DNA of 64,000 bases from Warburgia ugandensis (GCA_035236585.1 CP141139.1:19856990-19920989); one strand, 5' to 3'; shown: positions 10,264 through 23,685, counted from the stretch's first letter. The notes: generated from the sequence alone by a model not told the origin. Numbers and translations: made by a program.

Positions 10264-12128
10264 TGAAGTGTTGATTGTTTAACTGCAAGTGCACAAGTTA
10301 TTTTAGTGTAGTTTATACAAGTACGGGTCGATCCCACAACGACTTGATTTAAAATGATGGAGTTTTTAATAAAATTTAATTAATAAAAGAATCAAAACAA
10401 AGAATATAGCAAAATTCAACTAACAATAAAATAAAATCCATATTTATTCAATTGTTGCAATGTTCATAATTATTTATTCCAAAAACACAAAAATTGAAAC
10501 AAAATAAGCAGTCATGGATAAGCCTGTCCTGGATTGCACTGTCTCTGGATTGCACTGTCCTTAAATAGTCAGAATAAAGATAAGGTAAAACCAGAATAGC
10601 ACAGGGACACAGTTAGAATTAAATCAGGGACTCAGTTGGAATTAAACTGGGGACACAAACGGTATTTCTAGAAAAGGACAGAGTTGGTATTAAAACAGGG
10701 ACTCAGATGGAATTACTGAGATATGCCAGAGGCAGACTTGTAATTTCTGGGGTTTCTGGTTTTTAAGGAAAAAAACCAAGAAAACGTGTTTTGGGAGAAA
10801 ACTGGATGAGATGGGGAAGAAGAAGAAGAAGAGGGATGGAGGGAAGAGAAGAAGAAAAGAAAGGGGGAGAAGATGGGAGAAAACTTTTCTCTCCCAGGAC
10901 TGTCCGGTGAAGGAGATGGAGGCACGGGAGTGAAATGGAAGGAAAAGGAGGAAAACCAGAATATGGGTTTTCTTCCTCTGATCAGTCTGACGGCAATGAC
11001 GACACAGGAGAAAGGCGATGCTATAGAGGAGGAACGAGGATCTGGCCTAGCCGGTGCTGCGCAGTGATGTGTTGGAAGTGAAATAGAGGGGATCACCGAA
11101 GCTAGGGATAGACAAAGCCAGTGAAGCTGGGGAAGTCGGGGTTGTCTAGGTATTGGCTGGAAGGAGGGCCTTTGGCCAGAGATGGAGGGTGCAGGCGGTG
11201 ATGGAGAGGGGGAAGAGGACTGTTAGCCAAAGAAGAGAGGGATGCGACAGAGCCGATGGGGATAGGAAGAAAATGAGAGAGATTGAGGGTGAAAGAAGAA
11301 GAAAGGAATCGGAAGGGTGGTAAGAGACCTACAAAAGAGAAGAAGTGAAGAGAGAATGGAGAGAGGGCCAGTGAAGAGAAGAGTTTGAGAGAGGAAGGGA
11401 ATCTGAGATAGGGAGAGAGCAGGAGATGGGGAATAGTGAGAGAGGGACATTGGGAGAGGGAATGAGCAGAAGGTGAAGGAGACGGCTAAGAGATGAAGAA
11501 GAAGAAAAGGAGGAGATTCGGCTGGTGGGTGTGATAGGATGAGGAAGAGGAAGAGGACGAAAGGGGGGAATGGAGAGAAGAGGAAGGTAGTTGGGCAGCC
11601 AAAGAGAGTGAAGAGGTCCCTCCAAGAGGGAAAAACCATCTTTTTTAGAATGGAGGAGGGGACTTAAAAGTAAGAGGGAGATAGAAACGTGAAAGAGAGG
11701 GAGAAAAAGAGATAAATGAGAAAGAGAAAGAGAAAGAGAAAGAGAAAAAGAAAAAGAAAAGAGAGGAGAGGAGAGGAGAGAGATAAGAGAAAAGAGAAAA
11801 GAAAGATAGGGATAAGAGAGTGGGGAAAGAAAGATAGAGTTAGGTGGGGTCCACTAGCTTTCCTGGTCTTTCTAGAACTCTGAAAGTCTTCAAATTTGTT
11901 CTGTCTGAGTTGACTGATCTGCAATGCACAGGACCCAATTAGCGCAATCTAAACCGTTCATTAGCTTTAATAGTCATCTAACCACTAAATTTTACAATTC
12001 AAAGGTTGGATGGCAATTAAAGCTAAAATAAAATATTTTATGTAAAATCTTAAAATTAATGGTCTAGATGCTCTAATTAAATACTAAATTACGGGTATTT
12101 TTACCAAAATTGAACACTTAACATGAAG
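10264..12128 (-). mobile_element. Solo LTR, Athila-like Ty3 family, with 5-bp target duplication
   Basis: The LTR body is 10269-12123. On the minus strand it begins TGTTAAGTGTTC and ends CAATCAACA. It is flanked by TGAAG at 10264-10268 and at 12124-12128, a perfect 5-bp duplication. The sequence is the inverted counterpart of the LTR at 20971-22563, including the block of ACTGTGTCCC repeats and the GGGATCGACC region. No internal domain adjoins it, so it is a solo LTR left by LTR-LTR recombination. It is a fossil. Confidence 0.88.
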
Positions 12129-13779
12129 ATAATTGTCAGGAATCAAGATCATCCTGCTGATAATTACTTTCCGTGGCTTACAGGATAATTGGAACTGATT
12201 TCAAATGGATTACTTTGAAGTTAGCTTTATATTTGGCCTAATTTGATTGTATCAGGGAATAGCATCACTCCAAATGCCTGGGTTGATTCATCAAGGGGAT
12301 TTTAATGACTAGTTCTCCTTTGCAGCATCATGTGGCTCAGAATTTGGGCCATGAGCTTTCTTTCCATGGTTCGGTTTTGCCTCTTCCGACCAAGGGATTC
12401 TTGTTTTTCCCTTTGTTATTGGTTCAAGGAGATCAATTTTTGTAGTCATCTCCTACATATATTTGCAGTTTTGTGATATTAACTCGTACTACTCTGGATA
12501 TCTCAAGGGACTGGAAGTGGCATTTATACAGCTGTTACAGATTTACTAGAAGTTAGGATCATATATTTAAAAGGTTTTTTTTCTATACTTCCAACCCCGA
12601 GTTAAAGCATTAGACAGGTCTACGATGTTTGCAACCAATAATATCAAGAAGTTTACTTTGTTTTCCCCTTAATGATTTTTCTTAATGGTAGCATATTGAG
12701 ATAGAAGAAAAGTGAAAAAACAGCTCTATCCAACGTCAATGTGCAGCAAGCTTGTCTACAATGGCATTTTCATATTAGCACTTGGAGAATTGCACTGGGT
12801 ATCCTTGTGCCCACTGTTGTACGTCGAGCATTTGATCTTCAAATCTCCAGGGAATTAGTGATGCTTAAGATGAGATGATCTGGTGTGATATAAGAACATA
12901 TATACTCCTTATCACTGTTAGTGATGCTTGAGCTGAGATGAGATAAAATATTATCTCCTCTTCTCCCTTTTAGTGGTGCTTGATATGAGTTGAGATGAAA
13001 GTCATCTCATCTTAACTCACATTTAAATTGAATTTTCAGTTTTCAAACTTCATCTCATGCCAAAGTTGGTCATCTCAAGCTAAATCTCACATCATCTCAT
13101 CTTAGGTCAGCTCATTTTATCTAGAGAACCACTAACATCATGCTAGGTATCTTTTTTTCCTACTTTGTAGCTACTTGTTTATCAGCAGCATCTCTCTTTT
13201 TGGTGGGCTGTTTACCAAATGTTCTATCATGCTTCCTATATTTTCTTTTTTGCTTGGGAGGTGTTATTATTTAAATGGCAGCAAGGCCCATTGGAGTCGC
13301 AAATACAAAGCGACTGTTAATTCGTCACTACATTTTTCTCACGTTAGACGAGAGTACTTGTTTTCCTTTTTTGATATCATGCTTACACTTTTTGCTGGAG
13401 TTCAACTGTTCAACTGCCCAAAAACATGAACAGAATTATTTTCACAAATAGCAGCCCAAACAGTATACTAATTCTTAAACAATCTCAAGTATGCTTCAAG
13501 CCCGTCCGTAGTAAGACAGCACAGGATGTATGAATGAATCATTTTGTTAACGTTCTATTATCCCATTCCATCAAGCTCATTAGCTTAAAGTCCTCTAGTA
13601 ATGTGGAAAAAGATTGGAAGTCTCACCAACAGATTATAATGATGAATTTGCAAGCTAAATTAATGACGCTGCTATTCCTTAATTCGCCACACTAAATTAA
13701 TATTGGCCTTGAGTCATGCCCCTAAGCTCCTTGGCCTTATTCCTCATCTGTCTCTAAGCTCTTTAGCCTTATTCCTCAT
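12129..13779. other. Unassigned DNA between two LTR insertions
   Basis: No gene could be assigned. One run (about 12750-12860) reads without stops on the plus strand as QQACLQWHFHISTWRIALG and onward, but matches no family I know. A foldback repeat lies at 12916-13137. Confidence 0.45.
12855..13137. repeat. Foldback/MITE-like repeat
   Basis: TGTTAGTGAT at 12916-12925 faces ACCACTAACA at 13128-13137. Between and just before them, the motif TTAGTGATGCTTGAGATGAGATG recurs in direct copies (12856, 12918, 12971) and inverted copies (CATCTCATCTT at about 13003 and 13090). A small terminal-inverted-repeat element is likely. No convincing target duplication was found. Confidence 0.4.
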
Positions 13780-16534
13780 TGTGACACCCCGAGTTTTCCA
13801 AATCCTTTTCCCATATGTATACGAAAATAATAATAGTTTATTGATAGAAAATAGATGGGATCCCAGAACTTAAAACTCATAATTTAAAAACTTTTCACAG
13901 CGTCAAGAAAAATACCAATGAAGAAAACCCTGAGGGTCATTTCACTTCAAAAACTACACCAAATAAACAGAACTAGAAGTAAACCTTTTGAGCATGCTCA
14001 CAAATTAAAACCATGGTGAAATTTTTGCAACTGTAAAGATACATAATAGTAAAAGTTCCAAAGCTCCAGGGTCTGTCCAAGATCACCACGTCATCCATGT
14101 ATAAGCATATACATATTATACAATGATATGGGTCCAATTTATTAATATAGACAACGACTAAGTAGAATTCCAAATATCCATTATCAATCCAACAATGTAC
14201 ACCACTATGTCTCTAAATCTGATAGTATCTGGTCCTCAAGCCCCCATCCAACTCCACTCTAGTCCACCTGCTTCCCTTTCTGACTATCGCGCTCTGATTT
14301 TGAGGCATTGCAAAACAAAGCAATGCCTCACCAAGCCATGCTTCTATAGGTGATATACATCCAAAGTAAACTCAATAAAAACAAATCACATGGCACAAGG
14401 CATAAAGATCGTAAGATGGTCAAACATAATATAAAGCCTTAAATTACACGATGAAGGAATACTAAGTCCATGAAATAAATAAGATATCATCAATCATGAT
14501 ATCAGGACTTGCACCATCCAAGAAAATCTAGAAACACATGAATGCATGTCAAAAGTATCGAACATCATACACAGTCAAGACCCATGAGTGTCTCAAGTAC
14601 TCTCACGACATTGTGGGGTCAGCTCTCTATACTAGCCGCTTTTACCCTTTCACCCTTGCACCCTCACGGGCACTCAGGCAGTCACGGAAACAACGCGTTC
14701 CACTTTCACTTTCACCCTCACGGGCACTCAGGCACTCACAAAAAGTCATGTTGCATGCCCGCTTTCACCCTTTCACCCTCATGGGCACTTAGGCACTCAC
14801 GGGGTGAAGAAATGCATCCTACCACAAGAGCAATAGTCTCAAACATCAAAACAGAGCGACTCCCACATGTCAAAAATACCAATAATCAAGGGAATATCAT
14901 GAAATATATCAGAACAGTGCATGCAATAACCACCCGAAAGATAGCACGCACATGAGAAACTACATGCTGAATTTAATCTCATGTATATGGTAAGGCATAA
15001 ATCATATGCTTCAAAAACTCAAATCACCAAGTCATCATTTGAGAATCATGAAAAAATTGTGAATGAAATCACCTACCTTGGTATCGCAATATCCCAAACA
15101 AACGCATAAACGATATCAAGGTGTATTCCCTGATGTACCTGGCACGCCATAAATCATATCATGGTTAACGCATATAACCAAAATCTAAAGCCTGATCATC
15201 CATTAATCGGCTTAATCTAAGTCATTTAATAGTGCTTAGTAGTTTGGCTATTAAAAAGCTACTCCAAACTAGATTTTTATCTTAAATCTAGGTCTACCTT
15301 GTTAAGGGGATCACAATGCCTCTTTCGGATTGTGATTTGGACCTCTGTAGCTCCTGAAATCATGTTTTTAATGAATAAAGGGTCAAAACCCTCAAAAATA
15401 AGAAAACGGGTCCGCTGCACGTGCGACGCGTGTTGTCCGTACACGCTTCATGGGCGCTTCTATGGACGCGCCGCATGAGTGGGCATTGTATGCTTAGCGA
15501 GCGTGTCACGTGCGCGTGGCTCACTCAAGGCCCGCCGCCGCGTGTTGCCCCACATGGTGCGCCAGAGAAGCATCGCGCGACACACTCTGCACCACGCATT
15601 TCTCACTATGTGTGGTGCATGTGTTTCGAACCACGCGTCTCCTGCGTGGTGCACGCCTACTGTGCCACGTGGCCTGCAGTTGCATCGCGCGTTACGCTCG
15701 ACACGGTGCCACATGTCACGCGTCTTCCATGTGTGTCCTCAACGCCTGGGCGGGTCGCCATTGCCAGGAACAATGACGGAACTGGTTTGTCGTCGCTGGG
15801 GACCCCCAAGTGCTCCGTTCTTTGTGATTTTTACACCTATTTGTCCAGTTGTTTTCATACATTTCATTTTCACCCTCCATTTTCACAAATCCCACCAAAA
15901 TCTATCATTTTTTCACGCTTTTTATCGCATTTTCAAAAACTACCATCATACTGTTTTTTAGGTTCTTGGACATCCCTAGCCATCCGATCGCCACAAAATT
16001 TCATGGGTCCTTTCCTCACATCATCATGCTCAATATGAACGGTCTGAATCTTAATGTAACATCGTCTCATCAAATTTTTTTTTAGTGAAAAGTAGTAAAG
16101 CAAGATTTTTTACAGAAAACTACATGTTCACGCCGTTTTTTGGCGTTTACAAGTTAATAAGCCTTAAAATTAATGCAAAGAGAAGGGGGGAGTAATTCTA
16201 CCTTGGCCCGACTATTCAAAGGGTGGAGAAATCCATCGCCGGGGTGTGTGACTATTCACGTGAGAGAAAGAGCATAAAGAGAGAGGAGAGTGCATTTTGA
16301 GCACTCTCTCTCTTCCTTACCTTATATATATATATATATTTATTATATTATTTCATTTATTTCTCTCTCTCTCTTTTATACACCAAAATTAAAATAATTC
16401 AACATTTATACTCCTATCTCCGATTTTGGCATTTTTAGTGGCGTTGGATTCCATTTCTCGAACACATCTCAATTATTGAGGTTTTAACTCGAGATTCTGT
16501 CTCTAAATTTTTCTCAATTTAGTTTATCTTATAA
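13780..16534 (-). repeat. 3' LTR of the chromovirus
   Basis: The outer end is TGTGACACCCCGAG at 13780. The inner end, near 16534, adjoins a purine tract (AAGGTGGGTAGAA on the minus strand) that serves as polypurine tract. The LTR is about 2.75 kb. It has a (TA)n region near 16322, a CT/GA-rich stretch, a strikingly GC-rich segment (15415-15780) and a three-copy repeat at about 14640-14810. No 5' partner is in the window. Confidence 0.75.
14640..14810 (+). repeat. Tandem repeat inside the chromovirus LTR
   Basis: Three copies of a unit with CACCCTCACGGGCACTCAGG start near 14660, 14720 and 14778, at a period of about 60 bases with variable spacers. The third copy has ATGGGCACTTAGG. Such repeats in LTRs vary in number between copies of a family. 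Confidence 0.7.
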
Positions 16535-16589
16535 TTCTACCCACCTTATAGAAAATTTCGTCCTTGAAATTTAAAATATGCATACCTCA

Positions 16590-19500
16590 CGAGAAGAGCT
16601 CAGGATGGGTACGCCTCATCTCAACCTCCAACTCCCAAGTAGCTTCCTGTGCTGAGTGATGCTGCCAGAGGACTTTGACCAGGGGAATGGTCTTAGTCCT
16701 CAACTCTTAGATCTTACTATCCAAGATCTGTATAGGGCACTCATTGAATGTCAAGTCAGGACATACGTCCTGTGGTATCTGCTCTAACACATGGGATGGG
16801 TCCGGTATGTACTTCCTCAACATTGAGATATGAAAAACGTCATGTACTCCAACTAGCTATAGGGGTAAGGCTAACTGGTATGCAACTGGTCCAACTCTGC
16901 GCAAGATCTCAAAAGGCCCAGTGTATCTGGGACTGAGTTTCCCCTTTACACCAAACCTCATCACACCCTTCATAGGGGAAACACTCAAAAATACATGCTC
17001 TCCAACCTCAAACTCCAAGTCCTTCCGTCTCCTATCCGCATAGCTCTTCTGGCGACTATGGTCTACAAGTAATCATTTCCGAATGAGTCAGACTTTCTCT
17101 GCACATTGCTCAACCAACTCAGACCTCATGATCTGTCTCTCTCCTACATCACTCCAACACAAAGGAGACCAACATGGTCTGCCATACAGTGCCTCATAAA
17201 GCGCCAAGCCAATGCTCGCATGATAGCTATTATTATACGCAAACTCTACGAGTGACAAATGCTCATCCCAACTACCTCTCCAATCCATGACACAAGCCCT
17301 CAACATATCCTCCATGGTCTGGATGGTCCTCTCAATCTGGCCATCTGCCTTGGGGTGGAAAGCCGTACTGAATCTCAATCTCGACCCCAAAGCCTCCTAT
17401 ACACTCTACCAGTACTTTGAGGTAAACTGTGTGTCTCGGTCTGAGATAATCGTCAATGGTACTCCATGAAGGCTCACAATGTCCCTGACATATAGCTTCG
17501 CCAAGCTGTCCATGGTCTGAGTCTGTCCAATAGGGAGGAAATGGGCTGACTTTGTCAATCTGTCAACTATGACCCATATCATGTCGTGCCCACTAGCCGT
17601 CCTCAGCAAGCCCACTATAAAATCCATAGTGAGGTGATTCCACTTCCACTCTGGAAGATCTAAAGTCTGTAATAACCCAGGTAGTAGCTGATGCTCCGCC
17701 TTGACCTGCTGACAGGTCAAGCATCGTGCTACACACTCACCAATATCCCTCTTCATCCCATTCCACCAAAAGTGTCATCTAAGCTCCTAGTACATCTTCG
17801 TACCTCTGGGATGAATACAATACGGGGATTGGTGTGCCTCCTATAGCAAGTCATGCCTCAACTAATCATCTGCAGGCACTACCAATCTGCCCCTGTACCT
17901 GACACCTCCATCTGGCCCTCTAAAAAAGTCAACCTTATCGGCCATGTCTTGCATCTCAGCATCACTCACCTGTGCCTGAAGGATCCTGTCAAGAAACTTG
18001 GATCGAGTCAAGAGGTCAGCAAGCATCACTCTCGACTTCCTACTCAGGGCATCAACTACGACATTAGCTTTCCCCTGGTGGTATTGTATGGTAAAGTTGA
18101 AGTCCTTGAGGTACTCCATCCATCTTCTCTACCTCATGTTCAGATCGCTCTGCATGAAGAAATACTTGAGGCTCTTATGGTCAGTGTATACCTCAAAATT
18201 CTCGCCATATAAATAGTGTCTCCAGGACTTCAACGCAAACACCACTACTTCCAACTCAAGATCATGTGTCAGATAATTCACCTCGTGCGTCTTCAATTGT
18301 CTCAAGGCATAAGCGATGACCTTCTCATGCTGCATCAACACTGCTCCTAGACCTCTACCTGATGCATCACAAAATACTACGTAACCACCTAATCTTGAAG
18401 GTAGGGCAAGTGCTGGTGCAGCAGTCAACCTCCTCTTGAGCTCCTGAAAGCTCTCCTCACAAGCATCAGTCCAAATGAACCTGGTGTCCTTCCTAGTCAA
18501 AGTGGTCATGAGCAAGGCAATCTTCAAGAACCCCTCAATGAATCGCCAATAGTAACCAGCTAAACTGAGGAAACTATGAACCTCTGTCACCATCGTAGGC
18601 CTCTCCCAACGCAAAACTGCCTCCACCTTAGCCGGATCTACGGCCACACCATCCTTGGACACCACATGCCCCAAAAAATGCACATGTCCTAACCAAAATT
18701 TGAACTTACTGAGCTTCGTATACAAGCGATGATGACGAAGTGTGTCCAACACCGTGCGAAGATGCTCTATGTGGGCTCTATGGTTAGGAGAATAGATCAG
18801 GATATCATCAACAAAGACGATCATGAACTTATCTAAATAAGCTCGGAATACCCTGTTCATCAAATCCATGAACAATGCCGGTGCATTCGTTAACCCAAAG
18901 GGCATTACCAAAAAACTCATAATGGCCATACCGACTCCTGAATGTAGTCTTAGGGATATCCTCCTCCCTAATCCTCAACTGGTGATAGCCTAAACGTAGG
19001 TCGATCTTAGAGAACACCTGTGCCAACTACAACTGATCAAACAAGTCATCAATACGTGGTAGAGGGTACCAGTTCTTCATAGTAACACTGTTCAATAACC
19101 GATAGTCTATGCACAGCCTCAATGATCCATCCTTCTTCTTAACGAAGAGGACTGGTGCTCCCCAAGGAGACCCACTCGGCCTGATGAAACCCTTATCCAG
19201 AAGTTCCTGTAACTGCACTTAGAGCTCTCTCAACTTTGCAGGGGCCATCCTATAAGGCGCCTTAGATATAGGCGCTGTACCCGACACCAAGTCTATGGTA
19301 AAATCAATCTCCCTGCGTGGAGGTAGTCCTGGCAGCTCATCTGGGAATAGATCAACAAAATCTTACACCACGTCAATCTCCTCAATCCGTGGCTGCTCCC
19401 TGTCAGGTGTTGTGACACAAGCCAAAAACACTTGACAACCTCGAGCATAACAATGAGCTACTCTCATGGTGAAAATAATACAAGGGCCACTATCACTCCT

Positions 19501-20960
19501 CCTGCCCTAGACTACAACCATTGGTCGACCCGGTACACTACACATAATCTGCTTCTTGCGGCAGTCTATAGTAACCCAGAACATCGCTAGCCAATCCATC
19601 CCCAAGATGACATCAAAATCCATCATTTCTAATAAAATGAGGTCGACATCCATCCTCATACCTGATATCTCCACTGATACCTTCTCAAGGTACTCAGTAG
19701 CCTCCATTATCTCTCCTGATGGCATCAACACATCCAACCCAAATGCTAGCTTGCACGTAGGCAAGTCAAGGCATGATGCAAATGTGCACGCAATAAATGA
19801 GTGGGTAGACCCCGAATCAAAAAGAACTCTGGTATGTCTATCAGCTACCAGAAAAGTACCTTCCACCACCTAGTTCGAGGCCTATGCCTGCCCTGAAATG
19901 ATGGCGAAGACGCGGCCCTAACTGCGTGGCGTTGCCTCTGTTGTGGCATCAATCCTCAGTGGTCTGTCTCCCGAACCTCTCAGGCACTATCTCGTCATGT
20001 GCCCTGTCTCGCCACAGCCATAGCACCTAAATGGCTCGCTCAGTTGCAAGGGCTACTGTCGATGCTGCTGCTGAAACTGGTGGGGCTGATGTGGGCCCTG
20101 ACATTGACGGCCCTGTCCTAGGCACAATTACCCCAAGTGTCGGCCCTTACAACAAGGGCACACTCTCCTACCCTGATCTCTCCTCTGTCTAGGAGGGTAC
20201 AACTGATCATGTCCCCCCTGAGACGGTGTGAATGCGAAGCGCCTCTTGCCCTTGAAGGGCTGACTCATCTCTCCTCTACTTCGTCGCGAATCCCTCTCAA
20301 GCATCGAAGCCCTATCTGCCGCCTACGTCATAGTAGTCAGGTATGCTATCAGTACTTCGTGCCTCAACTGTGGCACCAACCCATCAATGAATCTATCTGC
20401 TGCCTCCTGATCTAAGGCAAAAGGGGTAGCTGCAAATCTGTGCAACCTAGTAATTCGGGTCACATACTGCTGCACTGTAAGGCTCCCTTGTGACAATGTG
20501 GAGAACTCCCTCTTCATGGCGTGCAGAGCATGAGGAGGGAAATGCTACTCATCAAATATCCTCTGGAAATCCTACCAGGATAGTGGCACTGAAGATGGGG
20601 GACATATCTACTGCTGGGTCTTCCACCAAAACCCGACTTCTCAAACCAATAAGTATGAAGTCAATCTAACCTGATCCTCGGGTGCAATCTCCATCCCCGC
20701 AAAGGCCTTCTCCACCCCAAACAGCCATCTCTCTGTTGCTACTGGCTCTCCTTTCCCATGGAAGCTAGGCACCATCCTCCGAAACCTCTCAAGCTGCTTA
20801 GCTGGAAGAACATGCGCGCTCGAGGATCCTCCCTCCGCAACTCCCTGTGTGGGCGCCATCGGTGCTACATGGGATGACTATGCTGCTGAGTCCTCGAGGA
20901 CTGCTGCAGTCACCACCGAGTGGATAGGGTGCAAGGCCTGCACCTTCGCCCAAACCTGCC
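16590..20960 (-). pseudogene. Chromovirus gag-pol remnant
   Basis: Approximate parts, all on the minus strand. Gag is at 20137-20960, with a CCHC zinc knuckle (CYGCGETGH) near 19985-20020. The aspartic protease is at 19507-19869 (FDSGSTHSF). Reverse transcriptase spans about 18300-19218 (LCIDYRLLN and FVDDILIYS), followed by RNase H ([10 protein letters not shown], about 18129-18300). Integrase is at about 17088-17756, with DFIVGL and a GSRLRFSTAFHPKADGQIE region. The chromodomain is near 16597-16690 (VKVLWQHHSAQEATWE). The coding region carries numerous breaks and makes no working protein. Confidence 0.85.
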
Positions 20961-21377
20961 TCGTAATATGTGTTAAGTGTTCAATTTTAGTAAAAATACC
21001 CCTAATTTAGTATTTAATTAAAGCATCTAGACCATTAATTTTAAGATTTTACATCAAATATTTTATTTTAGCTTTAATTAGTCATCCAACCGTTGAATTG
21101 TAAAATTTAGAGGTTAGATGACTATTAAAGCTAATGAATGGTTTAGATGATTCTAATTGGGTCCTGTGCATTGCAAATCAACCAACTCAGGCATGGATGC
21201 TCCAGATCGAATCAAGGATATCAGATGAAGAGGATGAAGTTTCATGGAAATCAAATGGAATTTGAAGAGTCATAGTACAGAACAAGATTGAAGACTTGCA
21301 GAGTTCTAACAAGACTAGAATTCCAGTGGACCCCACTCTCTTTCTTATCTCTCTTTACCCTCTCTCTCTTATCTCTC

Positions 21378-21516
<139 letters not shown>

Positions 21517-22150
21517 CGTTGTTCTTCACCTCTTCTAACCCCTTGTCTATCCTGCACAATCCAGCCCTCCATTACCATCATCTTCACCTTACTTGCTCCA
21601 CTACCTCACTACTTCCTATCATCCATGACGTTCCAGACGGACACACCCAGCCTACCGCTTGCAGCCTCCATCTCCAGCCAAAGGCCCTCCTTCCAACCAA
21701 TGCCTAGACAACCCCGATTTCCCCAGCAACATTCCCATCTTTAGTCGCACGACTCAGGGAGAGAAAACCCGAATTTGGTTTTCTACCATCTTCTTCCCAA
21801 TCTCATCCTCCGACCAGCCTCTGCCAGCCGGCCTTCACCACCTCTGCTCTCCTTCTCCTTCACCGCACGGACTGGGGAAGAAAACCGAGAACAGGTTTTC
21901 TCACCCGCATTCTCCTCCCTCCTCCTTCTTCTTCCTCCTCCTACGGTCTTTCTCTGCATCACCGGACAATCTTGGGGGAGAAAACCCGAACCATCTTCTC
22001 CCCCTTTCTTTTCTTCTTTTCTTCTTCTCTTCCCTCCATCCCTCTTCTCCTTCTTCCCCATCTCATTCGGTTTTCTCCCCACCATTTTCTTGGTTTTCGA
22101 GTAAAACCAGAACTCTGATGAAATTCTGAATCTACCCCTGGCAGATCTCA

Positions 22151-22262
22151 GGAATTCCAACTGTGTCCCCTGTTTAATACCAACTGTGTCCCCAGAAGAA
22201 TTCCATCTGCGTCCCCGATTTAATTCCATCTGTGTCCCCGATTTAATTCCAACTGTGTCCCT
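22151..22262 (+). repeat. Tandem repeats in the Athila LTR
   Basis: Five copies of AATTCCAACTGTGTCCCC with variants (CATCTGCGTCCCC, CATCTGTGTCCCC), period about 20-25 bases. The same block, inverted and diverged, is at about 10598-10720 in the solo LTR, so it belongs to the family. Confidence 0.85.
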
Positions 22263-22563
22263 GTGCTATTCTAGTTTTACCTTATCTTCATTCTGACTAT
22301 CCAGGGACAGTGCAATCCAAGGACAAGCTTATCCAAGACGCCTTTTAGTTTTATTTTCTGTTTTCCTTGGAATAAATAATTGCGAACATTTGAACAATTG
22401 AATAAATCTGGATTTTAGTTTATTTCCAGTATATTCTTTATTTTTATTCTTTTAGTTGAATTTTATTTAAAACTACATCATTTTAAATCAGATTCTCGTG
22501 GGATCGACCAGTACTTGAAGCTACACTACAATAGCCCGTGCACTTGCGGTTAAATAATCAACA

Positions 22564-22590
22564 AGTTTTTGACGACATTGCTAGGGACTT
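22564..22590 (+). other. Primer-binding site of the Athila-like element
   Basis: Directly after the LTR comes AGTTTTTGACGACATTGCTAGG. Athila and Tat elements carry TTGGCGCCGTTGCCGGGG here, complementary to tRNA-Asp. This is a worn version of it. Confidence 0.7.
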
Positions 22591-23685
22591 GCAATGGAGT
22601 TTTTATAAAATTTCATTAAAAATCCAAAAAATTTAGAAAAAAATCAAGAAAATTTAAAAAAATTAGGAATTGCATTTTAGGCATTCTTAGGTGCATCTTT
22701 AAGCATTTTTAGTGCATAACCACTTTATTTCCTGAATTCGGTACTAATTATTATTTTTCTTTTTTAGGAAATTGGATAGATTTTTCTTGCTTTCCAAGAA
22801 TAGGCATTTTATTTTTGAGTGAATCTTGTTGTGAGGCCCCCTTGTAATTTGCATTTTCAATTTCAATTTTAAAGGGTTGTAATAATACAGGGCAAGTGTG
22901 GGACAAGGTGGCCCACACTTGATCTTCATAAGAAACCTCACTATAAGTCTTCTCACTCATTTATTTTCTAGATTAGGGTTTGCATTTAGAATAACTTGCA
23001 TTGTTTGGTAGTTAATTGCATATAGAAAGCATCTATTATAATTGTTGCATCTTAAGGTTTTGCATTAGTTTATTGCTTTCAATTACATTTTAGGATACGT
23101 CTAACGCTTCAAGGTGGATTATATGTTGATCGAATTGCCATGGTGTGTGAAATTTAATTACTAAGGGCACCCTACCCCCACAAGATCAAGGGTGGATTTC
23201 ATCACCACTCCTTGGCCCACCTAGGATAATCACCTCAAGCGCGCAACCTCTCCGTTCACATTAATTTAAAATCAATTAGAAAAGACCTAGAGGGTTATCA
23301 CATGCTCGTAGGACCCTCTTAATAAGACACATATTACAGTCACTCCGGTTGCTTTTGATCACTGTGGTTATTGGGGGTTGTCTAATAGAGCCTCGCTCTT
23401 CCCCCAACTCCTGTCGACGTTTGTTGAGGTTTAAACGCCTCCTAACAGGAGGGTTGTATTAACCGCTTTGGTTAGAACCTAACTGGTAAGCAATAGTCAA
23501 CTCCTAAAGAGAGTAGGAGCATTAGATCAGGCTAATTAAAAGCATTGTCCCCACAAAAAATCAAGAAAATCAAAATATATATGATTGTTAGCCTTAGGGG
23601 ATTGATTGAATGTGTCCTTGATTGTGCATCATTCTAGGCATTTAGGATAGTAAAAAAAAAAAAAACCAAAAAGATCTTTCATTGT
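22591..23685 (+). other. Untranslated leader of the Athila-like element
   Basis: About 1.1 kb between primer site and gag with no coding signal. Long leaders are usual in Athila-type elements. An A-run lies at about 23652-23664. Confidence 0.55.

Larger units (their letters stand above)
13780..20970 (-). mobile_element. Ty3/gypsy chromovirus (Tekay/Del type), truncated fossil
   Basis: Read on the minus strand the element runs gag, protease, reverse transcriptase, RNase H, integrase, chromodomain and 3' LTR, the Ty3 order. The chromodomain after the integrase and the FVDD polymerase motif place it among chromoviruses. The 5' LTR and start of gag are missing because the Athila-like LTR begins at 20971 inside gag and the far side is not in the window. 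It carries many breaks and is old. With one LTR present, its age cannot be read from LTR divergence. Confidence 0.88.

Noticed and set aside
11223-11924. Ser/Leu/Phe-rich frames on the minus strand
   Set aside because: They lie in the pyrimidine-rich part of the solo LTR and have no family features.
15421-16038. 205-codon open frame in the GC-rich segment
   Set aside because: Several overlapping frames on both strands are equally open, which is expected in GC-rich DNA; no motif, and it lies in an LTR.
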